64,000 nucleotides of DNA. Source: an uncultured Atopobium sp. Its GTDB lineage: Bacteria; Actinomycetota; Coriobacteriia; Coriobacteriales; Atopobiaceae. The position numbers were made by a program, and so were the translations under genes. The notes beneath the pieces are model-generated. The model had not been told where the DNA came from. It did not search any database and was given only the letters and a program-made list of their open reading frames with translations. The stretch's first letter is position 1. Every line of letters starts with the position of its first letter. Location: assembly GCA_947090525.1 (NCBI GenBank), contig CAMUON010000004.1:1-64000 (forward strand). The letters run 5' to 3'. Below are positions 47,183-56,819 of the stretch, piece after piece.

Positions 47183-49096
47183 CTAATTCTTCTTGTCGTC
47201 GTCGACTACCTCATAGTCTGCATCAACGCAATCGTCTGCTTGGCCCGCGCCTGCGTTTTGCGCAGAGGCCGGATTTTGCGGTTGAGACTGGGCATTTGCA
47301 TTTGAATATACAATCTCTGCAAGCTTATGGCCCACTTCTTGCAACTTCTCACCTGCAGCCTTGATAGCCTCGATGTCTTGTCCCTCAAGAGCCTTCTTTG
47401 CTGCGGCTACTGCGTCTTCTGCTGCCTTCTTTTGATCAGCAGGAACCTTGTCGCCCAAATCCTTGAGCGTTTGCTCGGTAGAGTACGCAAGCGAATCGGT
47501 TTGGTTGCGCACTTCGATCTCGTCTTTTTGCTTCTTGTCCTCTTCGGCGTGAGTTTCTGCATCCTTGACCATGCGATCGACTTCTTCGTCGGAAAGCGCG
47601 GTCGAACCAGAAATCGTGATCTGTTGCTCCTTACCGGTACCCTTATCCTTTGCGGTAACTTTTACGATACCGTTTGCATCGATATCGAAGGTGACCTCAA
47701 TTTGTGGAACACCACGACGAGCTGCAGGAATGCCAGTGAGGCTAAATTTACCAAGCGACTTGTTGGCAGCAGCCATCTCGCGCTCACCTTGAAGCACGTT
47801 GATCTCAACGGACGTTTGATTATCAGCAGCCGTGGAGTAAATCTCAGTCTTGCTGGTAGGAATAGTCGTATTGCGGTCGATCATCTTGGTCATCATACCG
47901 CCCAAGGTTTCTACACCCAAAGAAAGCGGTGTCACGTCCAAAAGCAGAATGCCCGAAACATCACCTGTGAGAACACCAGCTTGAACTGCTGCACCATCAG
48001 CAACAACCTCATCGGGGTTGACGCTCATGTTGGGTTGCTTGCCGGTGATGGTCTTTACGAGCTCCTGAACAGCAGGCATACGAGAAGAACCACCAACGAG
48101 GATGACTTCGTTTACATCGGAAATCGAGATGTTTGCATCGTGAAGCGCACTTGTAACTGGTGCTTTGCAGCGCTCGAGCAAATCGCGGGTAATGCGCTCA
48201 AACTCCGCGCGCGTAAGCGTGTAATTGAGGTGCTTAGGACCTGTTGCATCGGCAGTAATAAAGGGAAGATTGATATCTGCCTGCTGAGCACTCGAAAGCT
48301 CCTTCTTGGCATTTTCTGCTGCCTCTTTGAGGCGCTGAAGAGCCATAGGATCTTTGCGCAGGTCAATATTGTTGTCCGATTGGAATTTGTCAGCAAGCCA
48401 ATCGATCACGCGCTGGTCCCAATCATCTCCACCGAGGTGGTTGTCGCCGTTTGTAGAGAGAACCTCTACCACGCCATCGGCAAGATCAAGAAGCGACACG
48501 TCGAAGGTACCGCCACCAAGGTCGAATACGAGAACCTTTTGATCGATATCTTTTTTGTCCAGACCGTAGGCCAAAGCCGCGGCCGTCGGCTCGTTTACGA
48601 TACGCTTGACATCCAAACCGGCAATTTTACCAGCGTCTTTTGTAGCCTGGCGTTGTGCATCGTTGAAGTACGCAGGAACTGTAATAACAGCTTCTGTGAC
48701 CTTTTCGCCGAGGTACTTCTCTGCGTCTGCTTTCATCTTGGAAAGCACCATAGCCGAAATCTGCTCAGGCGTGAAGTCTTCGCCCTCGATGGTGACAACA
48801 GCACGGTTGCCAGTGCCACCCTTTACAGAATACGGAACGGTTTTGATCTCTGAGGCCACTTCATCATAGCGGCGACCCATGAAACGTTTGATAGAAAATA
48901 CCGTATTTACTGGATTGGTAACAGCCTGGTTCTTTGCTGCCTTACCAACGATACGGTCTCCTTTTGCTCTAAAACCTACAACAGATGGAGTAGTTCTGTC
49001 GCCTTCTGCATTGACAATGATGGTCGGCTTTCCGCCTTCGAGTACCGCCATCGCTGAGTTCGTTGTACCAAGGTCAATTCCCAAAACTTTACCCAT
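47183..49096 (-). CDS. dnaK: Chaperone DnaK (Hsp70)
   Basis: This 637-residue Hsp70 opens the dnaK-grpE-dnaJ-hspR operon. The ATPase domain begins [17 protein letters not shown], with [14 protein letters not shown] and [13 protein letters not shown]. The substrate domain and the helical lid follow, and the end is [10 protein letters not shown], as in other actinobacterial DnaK. The ATG at 49096 follows AAAGGAC; the extra 21 codons upstream have no ribosome site. Confidence 0.97.
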   Translation of the reverse strand: MGKVLGIDLGTTNSAMAVLEGGKPTIIVNAEGDRTTPSVVGFRAKGDRIVGKAAKNQAVTNPVNTVFSIKRFMGRRYDEVASEIKTVPYSVKGGTGNRAVVTIEGEDFTPEQISAMVLSKMKADAEKYLGEKVTEAVITVPAYFNDAQRQATKDAGKIAGLDVKRIVNEPTAAALAYGLDKKDIDQKVLVFDLGGGTFDVSLLDLADGVVEVLSTNGDNHLGGDDWDQRVIDWLADKFQSDNNIDLRKDPMALQRLKEAAENAKKELSSAQQADINLPFITADATGPKHLNYTLTRAEFERITRDLLERCKAPVTSALHDANISISDVNEVILVGGSSRMPAVQELVKTITGKQPNMSVNPDEVVADGAAVQAGVLTGDVSGILLLDVTPLSLGVETLGGMMTKMIDRNTTIPTSKTEIYSTAADNQTSVEINVLQGEREMAAANKSLGKFSLTGIPAARRGVPQIEVTFDIDANGIVKVTAKDKGTGKEQQITISGSTALSDEEVDRMVKDAETHAEEDKKQKDEIEVRNQTDSLAYSTEQTLKDLGDKVPADQKKAAEDAVAAAKKALEGQDIEAIKAAGEKLQEVGHKLAEIVYSNANAQSQPQNPASAQNAGAGQADDCVDADYEVVDDDKKN

Positions 49097-49220
49097 AGTG
49101 ACAGTCCTTTCGTTCATACACGCCAAAGCATAGCGCTCAAGCGGCGTGGTTAAATTCATGTGGAGGAGGAGAAGCTCATCGCCTCTCGCTTCGTAGTATT
49201 CCTACCCTCTATATATGAAT

Positions 49221-49254
49221 ACTATACATAATCTAAGTGTATTCATACTAGATT
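49221..49254 (-). promoter_or_regulatory. dnaK promoter with putative HspR operator
   Basis: On the minus strand -10 TATAGT lies at 49221-49226, next to AATCTA-N13-TAGATT (49230-49254), a perfect 6-bp inverted repeat. The same block occurs before clpB. The sequence is AT-rich and unlike the Streptomyces HAIR CTTGAGT-N7-ACTCAAG. Confidence 0.65.
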
Positions 49255-49313
49255 TTTTATATCTCCACATATCATAGATAAACGATTGGACGGCTGGTGG
49301 AAAAAAGCGCGCA

Positions 49314-50627
49314 CTACACGATCTGCACTATGAAAAAGTCCAGGTAGTGAGTCTCATCCATGCCCCAAACTATGGGGTGATCGGGCGCTTGCTGCAAATA
49401 TGCCACCTGCTTGATGCTCACATTTGCACGCAAAGCCGCGCGCGAGATCGCCTTTTTCAAAAGCTCCGTACTCATATAATGGCTACAACTCGCCGTTGCA
49501 AGATAGCCGCCTCGACCCAAAAGACGCATGGCATAGTAATTGATCTCCTCATATGCCGTGGATGCGTGAGCACGCGCCTTCTTACTCTTGGTAAAGGCAG
49601 GCGGATCGAGAATGATGAAATCAAAGGGGCCGCCCTCCGCCTTGAGATACGCCCGGTCGCGCACCAGACGCGGCAAATAATCGAGGACATTTGCGCAGGT
49701 AGTCTCGATACGGTCTTCCATATGATTCAGCCGCGCATTGCAAAGGGCAAGGTCAAGAGCATGCGCGCTAATATCTACCGCGCGTACATACGATGCACCC
49801 CCTGCGCACGCATTCAGAGCAAACGGTCCCACATGCGTGAAGCAATCGAGCACACGCTTATTGCGCGCAAGCGGACGAATTGCCCGGCGTGTATATTTTT
49901 GATCAAGGAAAAAGCCTGTTTTTTGGCTATGCTCAATATCGATATCAAATAGAAGTCCATTTTCTGAGACGCTGACATGCGAAGATTCAGGAATGTCCAG
50001 CGCAAGAGCAGGAGCTTGATACCAGCCTTTTGTGAGCGGGAGTCCTTCTTTTTCACGCAAAGGAGAATCCAAGCGCTCATAAATTGCGCGAATATCCTCC
50101 CCCGCTTCGCGGAGCACCTTGATAAGCAGCGCATAGAGCAGATCTTTTATCCTATCGATGCCCGCTGTTGTAATCTGCACCACAAGTACGTGCTCATATC
50201 GATCGACCGTAAGCCCTGGGAAACCATCAGCCTCAGAAAAAATCACGCGACAGCTATGCGTGTCGTCGCTCTCGGGAAGTGAACGCGCGCGCAGACAATT
50301 CAGACGATGCTGCCAGGCCCATACCATCCGTCGCTGCCAAAACGCTTCGTCGATGACATCGTTTGCGCAGGTACTTACTATGCGAAGCGCAAGCGTGCTG
50401 GTGTTTGAGAAAAACGCGGCGCCGCGCCAGGTCCCCTTTTCGTCGAACACGTCGACGATGGATCCGTTTTCGAGCGAAGGCGCTGCTTGAAAGGATGCAT
50501 CGGTTGAAGTAAAACGGCCGGGCGCGTGGATAATCTCGGTTGCATACACCCAGCTCGCACCAGCTTTCAGCGACTTCGATGCGCGTGCGCTGATGATGAC
50601 GCGTGGACGCGTGGACTCAAAAGGCAT
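49314..50627 (-). CDS. rlmI: Class I rRNA methyltransferase, RlmI type
   Basis: The 437-residue protein has the RlmI layout: an N-terminal PUA domain (about 8-90, with RASKSLKAGASWVYATEI), a middle region with FSEADGFPGLTVDRY, and a Rossmann methyltransferase with VLDCFTHVGPFALNAC and the catalytic-type FIILDPPAFTKSKK. The family methylates C5 of a cytosine in 23S rRNA; the exact target here is inferred. AAGGAG precedes the ATG. Confidence 0.88.
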   Translation of the reverse strand: MPFESTRPRVIISARASKSLKAGASWVYATEIIHAPGRFTSTDASFQAAPSLENGSIVDVFDEKGTWRGAAFFSNTSTLALRIVSTCANDVIDEAFWQRRMVWAWQHRLNCLRARSLPESDDTHSCRVIFSEADGFPGLTVDRYEHVLVVQITTAGIDRIKDLLYALLIKVLREAGEDIRAIYERLDSPLREKEGLPLTKGWYQAPALALDIPESSHVSVSENGLLFDIDIEHSQKTGFFLDQKYTRRAIRPLARNKRVLDCFTHVGPFALNACAGGASYVRAVDISAHALDLALCNARLNHMEDRIETTCANVLDYLPRLVRDRAYLKAEGGPFDFIILDPPAFTKSKKARAHASTAYEEINYYAMRLLGRGGYLATASCSHYMSTELLKKAISRAALRANVSIKQVAYLQQAPDHPIVWGMDETHYLDFFIVQIV

Positions 50628-50727
50628 AGATTCTCCTTTTTATTCAATAATCGATCACAGCATACAAGCAAGCAGCATTCGGCAAGCAAGGCCTGACAAG
50701 CGACACCCAACACCGATGCCTGACACG

Positions 50728-51339
50728 TTACTCATCAGCAGTTAAGATGTGATGTTCAAAACTTCCCTGCTCATAGGTTCCAAAACTATGCGTCCCATCC
50801 TTGGGAAGGCCTACACTACCAGGATTAAAGCACCAAATACCTGGGTTTTTTTTGCTCTCTTCATTAATTTTTTTATGCGTGTGGCCATACACCAAAGCAC
50901 TTCCCAAAGGCAGTGTAGGAAGCTTGTCGATGGAATTGTGATACCCTGCGCCCCATTTGTGACCATGCGTGCAAAACAAAGCGCGCCCGCGTATGGGCTT
51001 GCCAGATGCATCATTGCGCACGTGCTTGGTACCAATATCAGACAAGAGACTATCGTCCCAAAGAATGTTGTACTCGGCAAGGCAACAAAAATCGAGCACC
51101 CACTGATCCACTTCTGCTTCGCAATTGCCACGCACCACAATAAGCTCGTCTTTTATGGAATTGAGCATGGCGATGACCTCTTTGTGATTGTAATCTTCTG
51201 GCAGGTCATTGCGCGGCCCGTGGTAGAGTAAATCGCCCAAAAGCACAACGCGCGCAGGCTGAATCTTATCAATCTCGTCAATAAGACGGCGGCACCACGT
51301 GGCTGCACCATGAATATCGGAAGCTATGACGAGTTTCAT
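50728..51339 (-). CDS. yfcE: YfcE-type metallophosphodiesterase
   Basis: A 203-residue calcineurin-like phosphoesterase. Metal ligands are visible in the order SDIHG (7-11), GDLLYHGPRN, GNCEAEVD, CTHGHKWG and YGHTHKK. These match the YfcE group, which hydrolyses phosphodiesters; the physiological substrate is unknown. It is probably a single-gene transcription unit. Confidence 0.88.
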   Translation of the reverse strand: MKLVIASDIHGAATWCRRLIDEIDKIQPARVVLLGDLLYHGPRNDLPEDYNHKEVIAMLNSIKDELIVVRGNCEAEVDQWVLDFCCLAEYNILWDDSLLSDIGTKHVRNDASGKPIRGRALFCTHGHKWGAGYHNSIDKLPTLPLGSALVYGHTHKKINEESKKNPGIWCFNPGSVGLPKDGTHSFGTYEQGSFEHHILTADE

Positions 51340-51537
51340 GAAACCATCTCCTTAGGCACGACGCACGGCGTATACCACATGCGTTCTCATCTAGCATAGC
51401 AATTAGCTCGAGCATTCAAAAGGGCCGCGCACGCAAGGAAAATTTCCAAAGGAAAGCTCCATAGACAATTCTTGTCCGCGCTCCATGGTAGAGTAGATCC
51501 CAGAAGCACAAACGTATCTTGAGCTTAGGTGATGTGA

Positions 51538-52890
51538 GTGTCATTTATACAGCAATTCATACCTTCTATGCCGCCCGTTGCGCGCGAGCACACATCGCAC
51601 GCACAAGCGTCACGACGCTCACATGAGGCTGACTTTTCGTATCTATGCATCGACCTCAAAACATTTTTTGCTTCGGTTGAGTGCGCAGCGCGCGGGCTCG
51701 ATCCTTTTACGACAAATCTCGTGGTAGCCGATCCAAGTCGCGGTGAAGGCACAATTTGTTTGGCTATCACCCCTGCTATGAAGGCGCTCGGCATCAAAAA
51801 TCGCTGTCGGGTCTATGAAATTCCCAAGGACGTGAGCTATCAGATGGTGCGGCCGCGCATGCAGGCTTATATCGATGCGTCGCGGCGCATACAAGCCATA
51901 TACGAGGAGTTTTGTGCGCCTATGGACGTATTTGCCTATTCCATAGATGAATGTTTTATTTATATCACGCCCTACCTCAAGCGCTATCACTGCACGCCCG
52001 AAGCGTTTGCGCAGATGCTCATCGATGCAGTATTTGCGCGCGAGCATATCTGTGCAACCGCAGGTATTGGCACCAATATGTTTCTGGCAAAGATCGCGAT
52101 GGATATTATTGCCAAGCACAACAATTCACACTTAGGCATACTCACCGAAGAGAGTTTTTGCAAAGAACTTTGGCACAAGCGCCCCTTGTCTATGATTTGG
52201 GGCATTGGGCATGCTACGCAAGAACGCTTGGCCCGCTACGGGGTCTTTGACCTCTACGGCATTACGACGCTTCCCGAAAAACTCTTGTACAAGGAGTTTG
52301 GCGTCAACGCATCTCGGCTCATCAATCACGCCTGGGGCAAAGACTATACGACGATTGCCGAGATCAAGGCATATCGCCCCAAAAACACGTCCATCTCAAA
52401 TGGACAGGTGCTACAAAAAGACTATTCTGCAACAGATGCCAAGATCGTGCTCAAAGAAATGATATACGAATCATGTTTGCGGCTTATACGCTTAGGAGAG
52501 CTCTGCCGAAGAGTTGAATTGACTATTGGATACGCCGGAAAACACATGCACCTATCAACGCTAAAGACCTGTTCAAAAACGCTTACCCACTATACGTCTT
52601 CTCGAAAGATAATCGAAGAAGCCTTGCTTCAGCTCTGGGATACGCATATTCAGCCCGATTTATGCGTGCGAAGAATTTCCATAACGCTTGCGCAGCTTGG
52701 GCGAGATGATGAGATCATGCCTGTTCTCTTTGACGGAGCAAAAGAAGCAATCGCGGAGCGCTCACTTGCCAAGACCACGCTTGCCGTAAAAGATAAATTT
52801 GGGAAAAATGCCCTCGTCAGGGGCACAAGCCTTTTGCCGTGTGCAACGGGACGCGCGCGAAACGCACAAATCGGCGGTCACCATGCCTAA
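51538..52890 (+). CDS. Y-family DNA polymerase (UmuC/UvrX-like)
   Basis: The 450-residue protein is a lesion-bypass polymerase. The palm motifs are CIDLKTFFASVEC (with the first metal Asp) and YSIDECF (second pair). A helix-hairpin region is near SMIWGIGHATQERLARYGV and a little-finger domain follows. The long little-finger region resembles the Gram-positive UvrX/UmuC group more than DinB. The start is GTG 51538 with a weak AGGTGA site; the first 30 residues are unconserved. I found no clear LexA box upstream. No accessory ImuB/DnaE2 genes are near. Confidence 0.88.
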   Translation: MSFIQQFIPSMPPVAREHTSHAQASRRSHEADFSYLCIDLKTFFASVECAARGLDPFTTNLVVADPSRGEGTICLAITPAMKALGIKNRCRVYEIPKDVSYQMVRPRMQAYIDASRRIQAIYEEFCAPMDVFAYSIDECFIYITPYLKRYHCTPEAFAQMLIDAVFAREHICATAGIGTNMFLAKIAMDIIAKHNNSHLGILTEESFCKELWHKRPLSMIWGIGHATQERLARYGVFDLYGITTLPEKLLYKEFGVNASRLINHAWGKDYTTIAEIKAYRPKNTSISNGQVLQKDYSATDAKIVLKEMIYESCLRLIRLGELCRRVELTIGYAGKHMHLSTLKTCSKTLTHYTSSRKIIEEALLQLWDTHIQPDLCVRRISITLAQLGRDDEIMPVLFDGAKEAIAERSLAKTTLAVKDKFGKNALVRGTSLLPCATGRARNAQIGGHHA

Positions 52891-52968
52891 GCACTCGCGC
52901 GGGCTAGAAAGTAGACAAGCAAGGACACGCAAAGGGTACATCAACGCACAAAAGCAGGGCTAAAACAC

Positions 52969-53001
52969 AAAAAAGCACGCAGGATAGTTCATCCCACGTG
53001 C
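52969..53001 (-). terminator. Terminator after tRNA-Pro
   Basis: On the minus strand GCACG-T-GGGAT pairs with ATCC-TG-CGTGC and is followed by six T, 14 bp after the tRNA CCA end. Confidence 0.75.
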
Positions 53002-53014
53002 ATACACTTCAAAT

Positions 53015-53091
<77 letters not shown>

Positions 53092-53166
53092 TTGACTATT
53101 ATGTGCGCTGTGTGCAGCAAGCTCTAAACAAACACGCGCGGCGACACAGACAGCTTCTATACTGTA

Positions 53167-54111
53167 TCAAACCTCGGCATGCATTCCAAGTACTTGTGTA
53201 GAGTCTGTCCACCACTTCATCACTTTTGCGGCGCGCGCACACAAACTATCTGCGGCTTCTTTGCTTTTGCAAAGCGCAAAAAAAGCCGTGCCTGATCCAC
53301 TCAACAAACACGAAAGCGCTTCGGGCTGCGCGGCAATCCAATCGCGCGCTCGCACAAGCTCTGCATCGTCTTGCATAAGCGCTTCGGCCAAATTGTTGTA
53401 AAGTGAGCGTGCAAGCGCATCAATATCCCCCGTTTCCAGGAATGACATCAAAGCAGAAGGAGAGGTGGGTGTACTTGGATGAGCGTCGAATATGCGATAC
53501 GCACATGGCGTACTTTGCCCCTTTTCGGGGCGCATAAGCGCACAATATATGGGCTGTTTGAGGGCATACGACCGCACAAATTCATTGCCCACACCTTGCA
53601 TAAACGAAGGCAAAGGATTCAAAAAGAAGGCAACGTCTGCACCGATGGAGCGTGCAAGCAAACGCACGCGCGCATCTGCAAGCGAAATCTTCCACTGTGC
53701 ACAAAGCCCACGTATCACAGCGGCGGCATCGGAGGATGATCCGCCCAGCCCCGATTGCGGAAGAATATGCTTTTGAATAGAGATCATGATATTTTGTGGG
53801 CGATGAAACACTTCACACATGCGATTAGCTGCGATAAGAGCAATATTTTCTTCAGGTGCCACGTCGAAAGAAGGCGTCATATCAATGGAATTTGCCCGCG
53901 CGGTTTTAGAAAATGATATATGCACCCAGTCGAAGAGCTCGATTGCTGCCATGAGCGTATCGACTTTGTGATAACCTGCATGACCTTCATCATGCGGGAA
54001 TACGCCCAGATATAAATTGATTTTTGCGGGAGCTGCCAAGCATAAATCAGCTGTTTGTGCGCAATCGCTACAGTGCGCCTTATGCTCAGCCAAGGTCATG
54101 CAAGCTTGCAT
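53167..54111 (-). CDS. ispE: 4-diphosphocytidyl-2-C-methyl-D-erythritol kinase
   Basis: IspE phosphorylates CDP-ME in the non-mevalonate isoprenoid pathway. The 314-residue GHMP kinase shows APAKINLYLGV near the start, YHKVDTLM, the ATP loop LPQSGLGGSSSDAAAV, GADVAFFL and the C-terminal LSGSGTAFFAL. Other pathway genes are not in the window. It starts 3 bp after veg and is coupled to it; a shorter start at 54099 is possible. Confidence 0.94.
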   Translation of the reverse strand: MQACMTLAEHKAHCSDCAQTADLCLAAPAKINLYLGVFPHDEGHAGYHKVDTLMAAIELFDWVHISFSKTARANSIDMTPSFDVAPEENIALIAANRMCEVFHRPQNIMISIQKHILPQSGLGGSSSDAAAVIRGLCAQWKISLADARVRLLARSIGADVAFFLNPLPSFMQGVGNEFVRSYALKQPIYCALMRPEKGQSTPCAYRIFDAHPSTPTSPSALMSFLETGDIDALARSLYNNLAEALMQDDAELVRARDWIAAQPEALSCLLSGSGTAFFALCKSKEAADSLCARAAKVMKWWTDSTQVLGMHAEV

Positions 54112-54114
54112 ACG

Positions 54115-54408
54115 TTACTCTTCCGGCATCACATAACTAAAGAGTCTGTCGCCCGTATCTGCGGAAAACAACTCAACATTTCCCGTAAGCACATCAACAT
54201 ACTGAAACGACTGGCGCTCCTTGCGACCACGACGCTCCTCAGTTTCGATCACAAATACCGAAGGATGCACGCCGATCAAAATACCCATGCGGTCTACAAT
54301 GCGCGAACGACCCATGTTGGCACGCACTTTTACGCGCGAACCCTCGATAAGCTTGAGCTTGTTTCTAATCTCGTCTACTCGGGTAAGAGAAGGCGTTTGA
54401 TTTTCCAT
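54115..54408 (-). CDS. veg: Veg-like protein (biofilm-associated, DUF1021)
   Basis: A 97-residue protein with the Veg pattern: IRNKLKLIEGSRVKVRANMGRSRIV, then ETEERRGRKERQSFQYVDVLTG. Veg is an abundant Gram-positive protein that affects biofilm matrix expression in Bacillus; its mechanism is unclear. The veg-ispE order is the same as in Bacillus. GGAGG lies five bases before the ATG. Confidence 0.9.
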   Translation of the reverse strand: MENQTPSLTRVDEIRNKLKLIEGSRVKVRANMGRSRIVDRMGILIGVHPSVFVIETEERRGRKERQSFQYVDVLTGNVELFSADTGDRLFSYVMPEE

Positions 54409-54693
54409 GAGTGCCTCCGTTCGGCGCGGGCGGAGAAAACGACGATGCAGCCGCGCACTGGCAAGTTTACTGTCATTTTGAGCAACACGCAAACTATTAT
54501 GTTATGCCCTAGAGAGGCACTCACGCGCTCAAATTTGCTAAAAACCTTTATAAATGCGCAAATCGTACAGGTGCGCGCGCAAAACACGTGCGCAAAACAC
54601 GCACGCATCCCGCGCTAAAAGTCCGCACGCAGCACACTCAAACTCCGTGCAAAACACGCACAACACGCGCTCACAGCCCGCCCGCACAACAAG

Positions 54694-55422
54694 CTATTTA
54701 CACAGGCTCAGCGCAGCCTCGTCGGCAATAACGACGCAATTGGTGTGTAGCTGCAAGATCGATGCCGGACAACTTGGCGTTACCGGGCCAAAGCACATGT
54801 TGTACACGGCTTCTGCCTTGTCGGCTCCACTTGCAATGATGAGAATCATGCGCGCATACATGATCGTTTGAATGCCCATCGTATAGGCTTGACGCGGCAC
54901 ATCTTCTTTTCGTGCAAAGAGGCGCGAATTTGCGCTAATGGTGCTCTCGGTAAGATCTACACAATGCGTACCACAGGAAAAGTGATCGGCCGGCTCATTA
55001 AATCCAATATGACCGTTGTGCCCGATACCCAAAAGCTGCAGGTCGGGATAGCCGGCGCGGCGAACTTTTTCGTCGTAGGAAGCGCACGCGTCTTTTTCAT
55101 CGGGATTTGCGCCATCGGGTACGTGCGTATTTGCAAGATTGATATTGATCTTGTCAAAGAAATTTTTGCGCATGAAATAGTGGTAGCTTTGTACGTCGCT
55201 CGGCTCAAGTCCGCGATATTCGTCGAGATTATAGGTGCTTACCTGGGAAAAGTCGACGTCGCCTTTTTCGCACCAACGCGCGAGCTGATCATAGGTTCCA
55301 ATGGGAGTAGAACCGGTAGCCAAGCCCAAGATACTATTGGGTTTGAGAATAACCTGAGCAGAAATGACATTTGCCGCTTTTCTGCTCATGTCGTGGTAAT
55401 CAAGTGTGCGAATAATTTTCAC
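54694..55422 (-). CDS. nagB: Glucosamine-6-phosphate deaminase
   Basis: NagB converts glucosamine-6-phosphate to fructose-6-phosphate and ammonia. The 242-residue protein has LGLATGSTPIGTYDQL, the catalytic YNLDEYRGL and the GIGHNGHIGFNEPAD active-site loop. GTG 55422 is the start, five bases after AGGAGG. nagA is not adjacent. Confidence 0.94.
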   Translation of the reverse strand: MKIIRTLDYHDMSRKAANVISAQVILKPNSILGLATGSTPIGTYDQLARWCEKGDVDFSQVSTYNLDEYRGLEPSDVQSYHYFMRKNFFDKININLANTHVPDGANPDEKDACASYDEKVRRAGYPDLQLLGIGHNGHIGFNEPADHFSCGTHCVDLTESTISANSRLFARKEDVPRQAYTMGIQTIMYARMILIIASGADKAEAVYNMCFGPVTPSCPASILQLHTNCVVIADEAALSLCK

Positions 55423-55491
55423 AATGCCCTCCTCACCAGAGCCAACCATACCAACGTGCATACACGGCATGCGGATATACCACATGCCTAG

Positions 55492-55525
55492 ATTTCCTAC
55501 ATTTCCTACATTCCTACATTCCTAC
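55492..55525. repeat. Four tandem 8-9 bp repeats upstream of nagB
   Basis: ATTTCCTAC twice and then ATTCCTAC twice run from 55492 to 55525, 70 bp upstream of the nagB start. Confidence 0.8.
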
Positions 55526-55644
55526 AAGCTCTCAAAAAGCTCGCTAAAAACACCTATGCTGCCAGGCGTAGCGCACAAGCGCATGCTGCATTTGCCCTGG
55601 GTAACGCACACAAGATGTGCCAGCGCTTACGCGTGACAAACCAT

Positions 55645-56283
55645 CTACGACAGTTTGAGTGCCAGATCATCAAGGGCGCGTCGCCTGTGCGACATGCTAT
55701 TTTTCTCTGCGCTCGAAAGCTCGGCCATCGTGCGACCATGCGCCCCGTCAGGCAAAAACAAAGGATCATATCCAAAGCCTTCATTTCCCTTGGGAGCTTC
55801 TGCGATGTATCCAAAACAGTTGCCTTCACCACGGAAAATTTGTTCCAAATTGGAATGAGGCTCTTTTTTGATCAACGCAAGCGAGCAGTGAAAATGGGCC
55901 CGGCGATTTTCGGGCGAGACCTGTTCCAGCTCCCGCAAAAGTTTTTCGTTGTTGCATGCGTCATCTCCATGCACGCCCGCAAAACGCGCCGAATAAATGC
56001 CCGGCTTGCCATCCAGCGCATCAACGCACAATCCCGAATCATCTGCAAGCGCATAGATGCATGCTGTTTTCGCCAGTGCAAAACGCGCCTTGATCAGCGC
56101 ATTTTCGTAAAAACTAGAGCCAACCTCTTCGGGATCGTCAAAGTTCCCAAGCTGACCTAGTGCAACAAAGGAGAAACGCGGAAGGACTTGTGCAAGAATT
56201 TCTTCGATTTCTGTAACTTTGTGGGCATTGCCCGTCGCAACGACGATGGTCGTTTGGGGGTCAAAGTGAGCTATCCCTTCCAT
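55645..56283 (-). CDS. rdgB: XTP/dITP diphosphatase
   Basis: RdgB removes non-canonical purine triphosphates such as ITP and XTP. The 212-residue Ham1 protein shows VVATGNAHKVTEIEEIL, ALADDSGLCVDALDG, YSARFAG, the GFGYDPLF loop and the final SHRRRAL. ATG 56283 has AAGGA at nine bases; ATG 56289 is possible. Confidence 0.94.
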   Translation of the reverse strand: MEGIAHFDPQTTIVVATGNAHKVTEIEEILAQVLPRFSFVALGQLGNFDDPEEVGSSFYENALIKARFALAKTACIYALADDSGLCVDALDGKPGIYSARFAGVHGDDACNNEKLLRELEQVSPENRRAHFHCSLALIKKEPHSNLEQIFRGEGNCFGYIAEAPKGNEGFGYDPLFLPDGAHGRTMAELSSAEKNSMSHRRRALDDLALKLS

Positions 56284-56631
56284 GCGCATGCTTCCTTCCG
56301 TTCTAGGATGCCATGTACACACATAGCGCTACCTGCATCATGCTTTGCGATCTGCTTTGTATCAGACTGACGTCGGCTGTATGGCGTGCGTCATGTCGTG
56401 CGCTATGACGCCCATTATGACGCGCTATCATGCACAAACCTGCGCTTTGAATGTGTACATGCTCTATTATTGATGATTCCTGTGCAGATGAGGAGCAAAA
56501 TATAGCTTATACACAGCTTGTACTGATTTTTTCCATGATGCGCGCACACGAGTATGTTTCGCAGATACTCGCGGGAAAATTGCCTGCATACGCTACGCAG
56601 CGTGCGGGCCCACATGCAAACAAAAAGGGAT
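56284..56631. other. Intergenic region between rdgB and tRNA-Val
   Basis: About 350 bp in which I see no credible gene. Short open frames here lack ribosome sites and family resemblance. Confidence 0.4.
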
Positions 56632-56652
56632 AAAAAAAGCTCCCACAGGAGC
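56632..56652 (-). terminator. Terminator after tRNA-Val
   Basis: On the minus strand GCTCC-TGTG-GGAGC is followed by seven T, five bases after the tRNA end. Confidence 0.88.
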
Positions 56653-56657
56653 AAACA

Positions 56658-56733
56658 TGGTGGGCGATGAGGGATTTGAACCCCCGACCTTGTGCGTGTA
56701 AAGCACCTGCGCTAGCCACTGCGCCAATCGCCC
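56658..56733 (-). tRNA. tRNA-Val (anticodon TAC)
   Basis: Acceptor GGGCGAT/ATCGCCC pairs perfectly, the anticodon loop TTTACAC gives TAC, the T-arm holds GTTCAAAT and CCA is encoded (56658-56660). A possible extended -10 TGG-TAGAAT (TAGAAT at 56740-56745) lies just upstream. Confidence 0.95.
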
Positions 56734-56805
56734 GAAAGAATTCTACCACAACATGAAATTTTTTCGTAGCGAGAATCTCAAAATGAAAGCCAAGATGAAC
56801 AAGCG

Positions 56806-56811
56806 TATACT
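56806..56811 (+). promoter_or_regulatory. -10 box placing the murE transcript start at its ATG
   Basis: TATACT ends eight bases before the murE ATG, and no Shine-Dalgarno sequence is present. Transcription would begin at or within a base or two of the start codon, giving a leaderless mRNA. Confidence 0.5.
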
Positions 56812-56819
56812 TTATAGCC

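Noticed and set aside
47327..48853. 508-codon plus-strand open frame inside dnaK
   Set aside because: Antisense to dnaK with no start signal or family likeness.
51480..51538. LexA/SOS box upstream of the Y-family polymerase
   Set aside because: No match to the actinobacterial CGAAC-N4-GTTCG pattern.
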